Assembly: GCA_002337125.1 (NCBI GenBank)
Contig: DDFJ01000001.1
Coordinates: forward strand, 372,001-436,000
Direction: 5' to 3'
DNA: 64,000 nt
DNA from: Chitinophagaceae bacterium UBA1931
Lineage (GTDB): Bacteria > Bacteroidota > Bacteroidia > Chitinophagales > Chitinophagaceae
Below the pieces are notes generated by a model. The model was not told the origin of the DNA. It made no database searches and worked only from the letters and a program-made list of their open reading frames with translations. The position numbers and the translations under genes are program-made. The first letter of the stretch is position 1; the number at the start of each line of letters is the position of its first letter. Shown piece by piece: positions 61,206-64,000 of this stretch.

Positions 61206-62159
61206 ATGAAGACAATTCAATCCATTTTTATTGCCCTGCTTGCGGTTACAGTTCTGGCAAGTTGTGGCGGAGGTTCTTTTAAAAAGACAAAGGGCGGTTT
61301 GCTTTACAAAATCATTTCCAAAGGCGATGGTAAAAAGATTGCTGCAGGAAAATTCTTTGAATTGCAATTTGGTGAAACACGTTACCAGAATTCAGGAAAA
61401 GATACATTGCTTTCTGATCCCAGCAGAACAATGACACAGGTTATTCCTTTGGATTCTTCTTCTATTCCTCCTGATTACTATGCAATTTTTGCACAGGTTA
61501 AGAAAGGCGACAGCATTGTTATCCGTCAGTCTACAGATACAATTTTAAAAATGAACCAGGGAATGGCTCCTCCTTTCCTTAAGAAAGGTGGTTTCATCAT
61601 CAGCACATTTAAAGTTGTAGATATTCATGATACAAAAGAAGACGCTGAAAAAGCAAATGTGCGTATCATGGAAAAAGCAAGAACACAGGATTCATTGAAA
61701 AAAATTGAGCAGGTAAAAGTTGATGATAAACTCATTGAAGAATACCTGAAGAAAAATAACATCAATGCTACTAAAACTCCGTTGGGTACTTATGTTGAAA
61801 TCATCAATGCAGGTAACGGTGCAAAACCCGACAGCGGCAAGCAGGTTTCAGTTAAGTACACTGGTATGAATTTAGAAGGAAAGAAATTTGATTCAAATGT
61901 TGATTCAAGTTTCCACCACACTGATCCATATTCTTTCGTAATTGGTCAAATGGGTTCAATTCCTGGTTTCGAAGATGCGATAAGGCAAATTGGTAAAGGT
62001 GGTAAAGTAAAAGCTTACATTCCTTCTGTACTTGGTTACGGTTCAATGGGCTCACCTCCCGCAATCAAAGCAAACGAAAACCTGATGTTTGAAATTGAAC
62101 TTGTTGATGTAACAGTTCCTAAAGCTGCTCCAGCACCAACAGCACCTCAAGGTCATTAA
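61206..62159 (+). CDS. FKBP-type peptidyl-prolyl isomerase lipoprotein, two domains
   Basis: 317 residues with a lipobox (LASC, Cys20). It has two FKBP-like domains. The first (about 30-145) is degenerate, and the second (about 190-305) is a recognisable FKBP core with VSVKYTGMNLEGKKFDSN, IPGFEDAIRQIGKGGK and PSVLGYGS. It helps proline isomerisation of periplasmic or surface proteins. It is probably cotranscribed with the DHH gene. A strong terminator follows. Confidence 0.92.
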   Translation: MKTIQSIFIALLAVTVLASCGGGSFKKTKGGLLYKIISKGDGKKIAAGKFFELQFGETRYQNSGKDTLLSDPSRTMTQVIPLDSSSIPPDYYAIFAQVKKGDSIVIRQSTDTILKMNQGMAPPFLKKGGFIISTFKVVDIHDTKEDAEKANVRIMEKARTQDSLKKIEQVKVDDKLIEEYLKKNNINATKTPLGTYVEIINAGNGAKPDSGKQVSVKYTGMNLEGKKFDSNVDSSFHHTDPYSFVIGQMGSIPGFEDAIRQIGKGGKVKAYIPSVLGYGSMGSPPAIKANENLMFEIELVDVTVPKAAPAPTAPQGH

Positions 62160-62179
62160 TCAGATTATCTGAAATAAAT

Positions 62180-62207
62180 AAAAACCGGGAATTAATTCCC
62201 GGTTTTT
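62180..62207. terminator. bidirectional terminator between FKBP and folP
   Basis: A perfectly palindromic stem around AATTAATT (AAAACCGGGAA and TTCCCGGTTTT arms), with T runs, ending where the folP stop codon begins. Confidence 0.92.
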
Positions 62208-63038
62208 TTATGCGTTTATGTAAAAAGAAAATAGCTTAATTGCTTCAACGGCTTCTTTAACATCGTGTACCCTTAAAATTGCTGATCCTTTCTGGAGTGC
62301 AATGGTGTTGAGAACAGTAGTGCCGTTTAATGCTTCTTCGGGAGTAATGCCAAGTGTTTTCCATATGGTTGATTTGCGGCTTAAGCCTGCAAGTACCGGA
62401 AGCTTAAACATGCTGAACACTTCCATGCTTTTCAGCAGCTGAAAATTATGTTCAATTGTTTTGCCAAAGCCAAACCCGGGATCAATCACAATATCTTTTA
62501 TTCCGGCAGCTCTGCATTGTTCAATCTTCTTTATAAAATAATCAACCACTTCTCTTGTTACGTTTTCATACACAGGGTTACTCTGCATATTATCAGGAGT
62601 ACCTTTCATGTGCATGGCTATATAAGGAACATTTAAAGCCGCAACAGTACTAAGCATTTTGTCATCCATATCTCCAGCACTGATGTCGTTAATAATATCA
62701 GCGCCTGCAAGAACGGAAGCTTTTGCAACTGCGGAGTAAAATGTATCAACCGAAATAAAACAGTCGGTGTGAGTTGCTTTCAGCAGTTCTACAGCGGGCA
62801 ACACTCTTTCCATTTCTTCTTCGGCAGTTAAACGTTTGCTGCCGGGTCGGGTTGATTGTCCGCCAATATCGAGAATGGCTGCACCCTCATTGAGCATTTG
62901 CCCTGCTTTTTGCAGCAGTTCATCTTGCTGCTGCACACGGCTGCCACTGTAAAACGAATCGGGTGTAATGTTCAGAATTCCCATTACAACCGGTTTTTCA
63001 ATTACCAGTAATCTTCCTTTGCAGTTGAGTGTGTACAT
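62208..63038 (-). CDS. folP: dihydropteroate synthase
   Basis: 276 residues. Family motifs: VVMGILNITPDSFYSG, DIGGQSTRPGSK, NDISAGDMD, VIDPGFGFGKT and the C-terminal RVHDV. It joins p-aminobenzoate to the pterin in folate synthesis, the target of sulfonamides. ATG 63038 is preferred because upstream codons are unconserved and overlap the divergent DUF1599 gene. Confidence 0.95.
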   Translation of the reverse strand: MYTLNCKGRLLVIEKPVVMGILNITPDSFYSGSRVQQQDELLQKAGQMLNEGAAILDIGGQSTRPGSKRLTAEEEMERVLPAVELLKATHTDCFISVDTFYSAVAKASVLAGADIINDISAGDMDDKMLSTVAALNVPYIAMHMKGTPDNMQSNPVYENVTREVVDYFIKKIEQCRAAGIKDIVIDPGFGFGKTIEHNFQLLKSMEVFSMFKLPVLAGLSRKSTIWKTLGITPEEALNGTTVLNTIALQKGSAILRVHDVKEAVEAIKLFSFYINA

Positions 63039-63096
63039 TGTATTTTTGAGGAATGTGTTACAAACACGAATTAACGAAACAATTTTAATATAGCTG

Positions 63097-63645
63097 ATGA
63101 GCACAATTGATCAATACAAAAAGGCAGTTACCGAATGCAGGGATATATTCAAAAAGAAAACCATTGATTATGGAACTTCTTGGCGGGTTTACCGCACCAT
63201 TTCAATCGTTGACCAGATTTATATCAAAGCCAAACGTATCCGCACCATCCAGGAAAAACAACAACAGAAAATTGGTGATACAATTGCTTCTGAATTTAAA
63301 GGCATTCTTAACTATGCCATCATTGGTTTAATTCAGCTTGATCTTAAAGAAGATGCCGGCGAAGAACTGGCCGTTGAACAGGTGATTGAAATGTATGATC
63401 AGAAAATTACACAGGCACAATTGCTGATGCTGGATAAAAATCATGACTATGGTGAAGCATGGCGTGAAATGAGCCAGGAAAGTTTTGTTGATCTCATTCT
63501 TGCCAAGCTGCAACGCATTCGCCAGATACTTGCCAACGATGGAAAAACATTGGTGAGTGAAGGAATTGATGCCAATTATTACGATATTGTTAATTACTCT
63601 GTTTTTGGACTGATCCTCATTGAAGAGGGAGTACACCAGGGGTAG
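63097..63645 (+). CDS. DUF1599 protein with duplicated domain
   Basis: 182 residues made of two similar halves. Each has the pattern D/HDYG-x-x-W-R-x-x(4)-S-x-V-D-x-I-x-x-K-x-x-R-I (KKTIDYGTSWRVYRTIS and DKNHDYGEAWREMSQES). DUF1599 proteins resemble all-alpha NTP pyrophosphohydrolases, but their substrate is unknown. It is divergent from folP and followed by a DoxX gene, as in other Bacteroidota. Confidence 0.88.
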   Translation: MSTIDQYKKAVTECRDIFKKKTIDYGTSWRVYRTISIVDQIYIKAKRIRTIQEKQQQKIGDTIASEFKGILNYAIIGLIQLDLKEDAGEELAVEQVIEMYDQKITQAQLLMLDKNHDYGEAWREMSQESFVDLILAKLQRIRQILANDGKTLVSEGIDANYYDIVNYSVFGLILIEEGVHQG

Positions 63646-63651
63646 GGATAT

Positions 63652-63707
63652 GTACGATGTAGGATGTACGACCATTCACAATTCACCATTGACAATTGAC
63701 TATTCAC
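63652..63707. repeat. eight-unit degenerate 7-bp repeat up to the DoxX start codon
   Basis: GTACGAT, GTAGGAT, GTACGAC, CATTCAC, AATTCAC, CATTGAC, AATTGAC, TATTCAC, in one phase, then CATG with the ATG at 63709. It fills the whole gap between the DUF1599 stop and the next start. Confidence 0.85.
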
Positions 63708-63708
63708 C

Positions 63709-64000
63709 ATGAAATTATTTCTCACAATCATTCGCTGGTTTGTTGGACTGCTGTTTATCTTCTCAGGTTTGGTGAAGGCCAACGATCCGTTGGGATTAAG
63801 TTATAAGATGCAGGAGTTTTTTGAAGCTTGGGGTGTGCAGGGATTTCATCATTACACCCTGGCGATGGCCATACTCATGAATGCGTTTGAAATTATTGCA
63901 GGCATTGCATTGATTGTTGGCTGGCGAATGAAACTGTTCAGCTGGTTATTATTAATTCTGATTGTTTTCTTTACGTTCTTAACAGGTTATGCATGGCTGG
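63709..64000 (+). CDS. DoxX-family membrane protein (5' part)
   Basis: The first 97 residues are in the window; the gene continues past the right edge. MKLFLTIIRWFVGLLFIFSGLVKANDPLG is the characteristic start of the DoxX-like family (BT_3928-type) of Bacteroidota. At least three membrane helices are visible (about 5-22, 50-70, 77-95). Its function is unknown. The ATG is placed right after the 7-bp repeat array. Confidence 0.85.
   Translation, partial: MKLFLTIIRWFVGLLFIFSGLVKANDPLGLSYKMQEFFEAWGVQGFHHYTLAMAILMNAFEIIAGIALIVGWRMKLFSWLLLILIVFFTFLTGYAWL

Overview
The window looks like chromosomal DNA of a low-GC Bacteroidota bacterium, most likely a member of the Chitinophagaceae or a close relative. 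This rests on several things: Bacteroidota promoters (TTTG about 20 bp upstream of TAnnTTTG) at several gene starts, almost no Shine-Dalgarno sequences, many secreted proteins and lipoproteins of families typical of the phylum (DUF6427, DUF3857-transglutaminase, DUF1599, DUF481-like), an Nramp transporter fused to a universal-stress domain, and the folP / DUF1599 / DoxX neighbourhood. I saw no rRNA, tRNA, CRISPR array, insertion sequence or phage gene.

Layout. 0-4 kb: the start of a TetR-type repressor with a perfect 26-bp palindromic operator, a double-domain secreted esterase, and metG. 4-9.7 kb: a FadN-like beta-oxidation enzyme, a metzincin-type protease, and an ABC-2 exporter with a small secreted protein. 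9.7-13 kb: divergent katG and oxyR. 13-17.4 kb: an SDR protein, two uncharacterised envelope proteins, and purQ. 17.5-22.6 kb: a stand-alone DsbD N-domain protein and DsbD, converging on an mntR-mntH manganese pair with an overlapping palindromic operator. 22.8-31.5 kb: a lipoprotein, a RidA protein, an alpha-glucan phosphorylase-like enzyme lacking the PLP lysine, an outer-membrane barrel, an ABC-F ATPase, a J-domain protein and small secreted or FN3 proteins. 31.5-34 kb: a 21-bp tandem repeat array that can encode 7-residue repeats on either strand, and a histidine kinase whose ATPase domain is degenerate.

34.3-40.8 kb is the most unusual part. It is a run of AT-rich accessory genes, almost all on the + strand. 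They are separated by related 130-260 bp modules that form long imperfect hairpins and end in integron-like core sites (RYYYAAC ... GTTRRRY). For several cassettes the core-site sequence before the gene is the exact reverse complement of the one after it (10/10, 9/9 and 10/10 bases). That is the signature of integron gene cassettes, yet no integrase is present in the window. The cargo includes an AbiV-like abortive-infection protein with a small partner, a SymE-like toxin divergent from an XRE regulator, a DUF418 membrane protein and three unknowns. Two additional dispersed repeat families (100 bp and 75 bp) lie inside this region.

40.8-55 kb: methyltransferases, two more histidine kinases with no adjacent response regulator, a pectin-type GH28, an amidase lipoprotein, a thiolase, an outer-membrane barrel and a GH53 galactanase. 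With the first esterase, these glycoside hydrolases suggest use of plant pectin and galactan, although no SusC/SusD pair is visible. 55-64 kb: GNAT, a coupled pair of DUF3857 proteins (one with transglutaminase residues, one without), ndk, a DHH phosphoesterase, an FKBP lipoprotein, folP, DUF1599 and the start of a DoxX gene.

A second theme is short tandem repeats of exactly 7 bp in intergenic DNA at three places (28.86, 60.13 and 63.68 kb). The last fills the gap up to the DoxX start codon.
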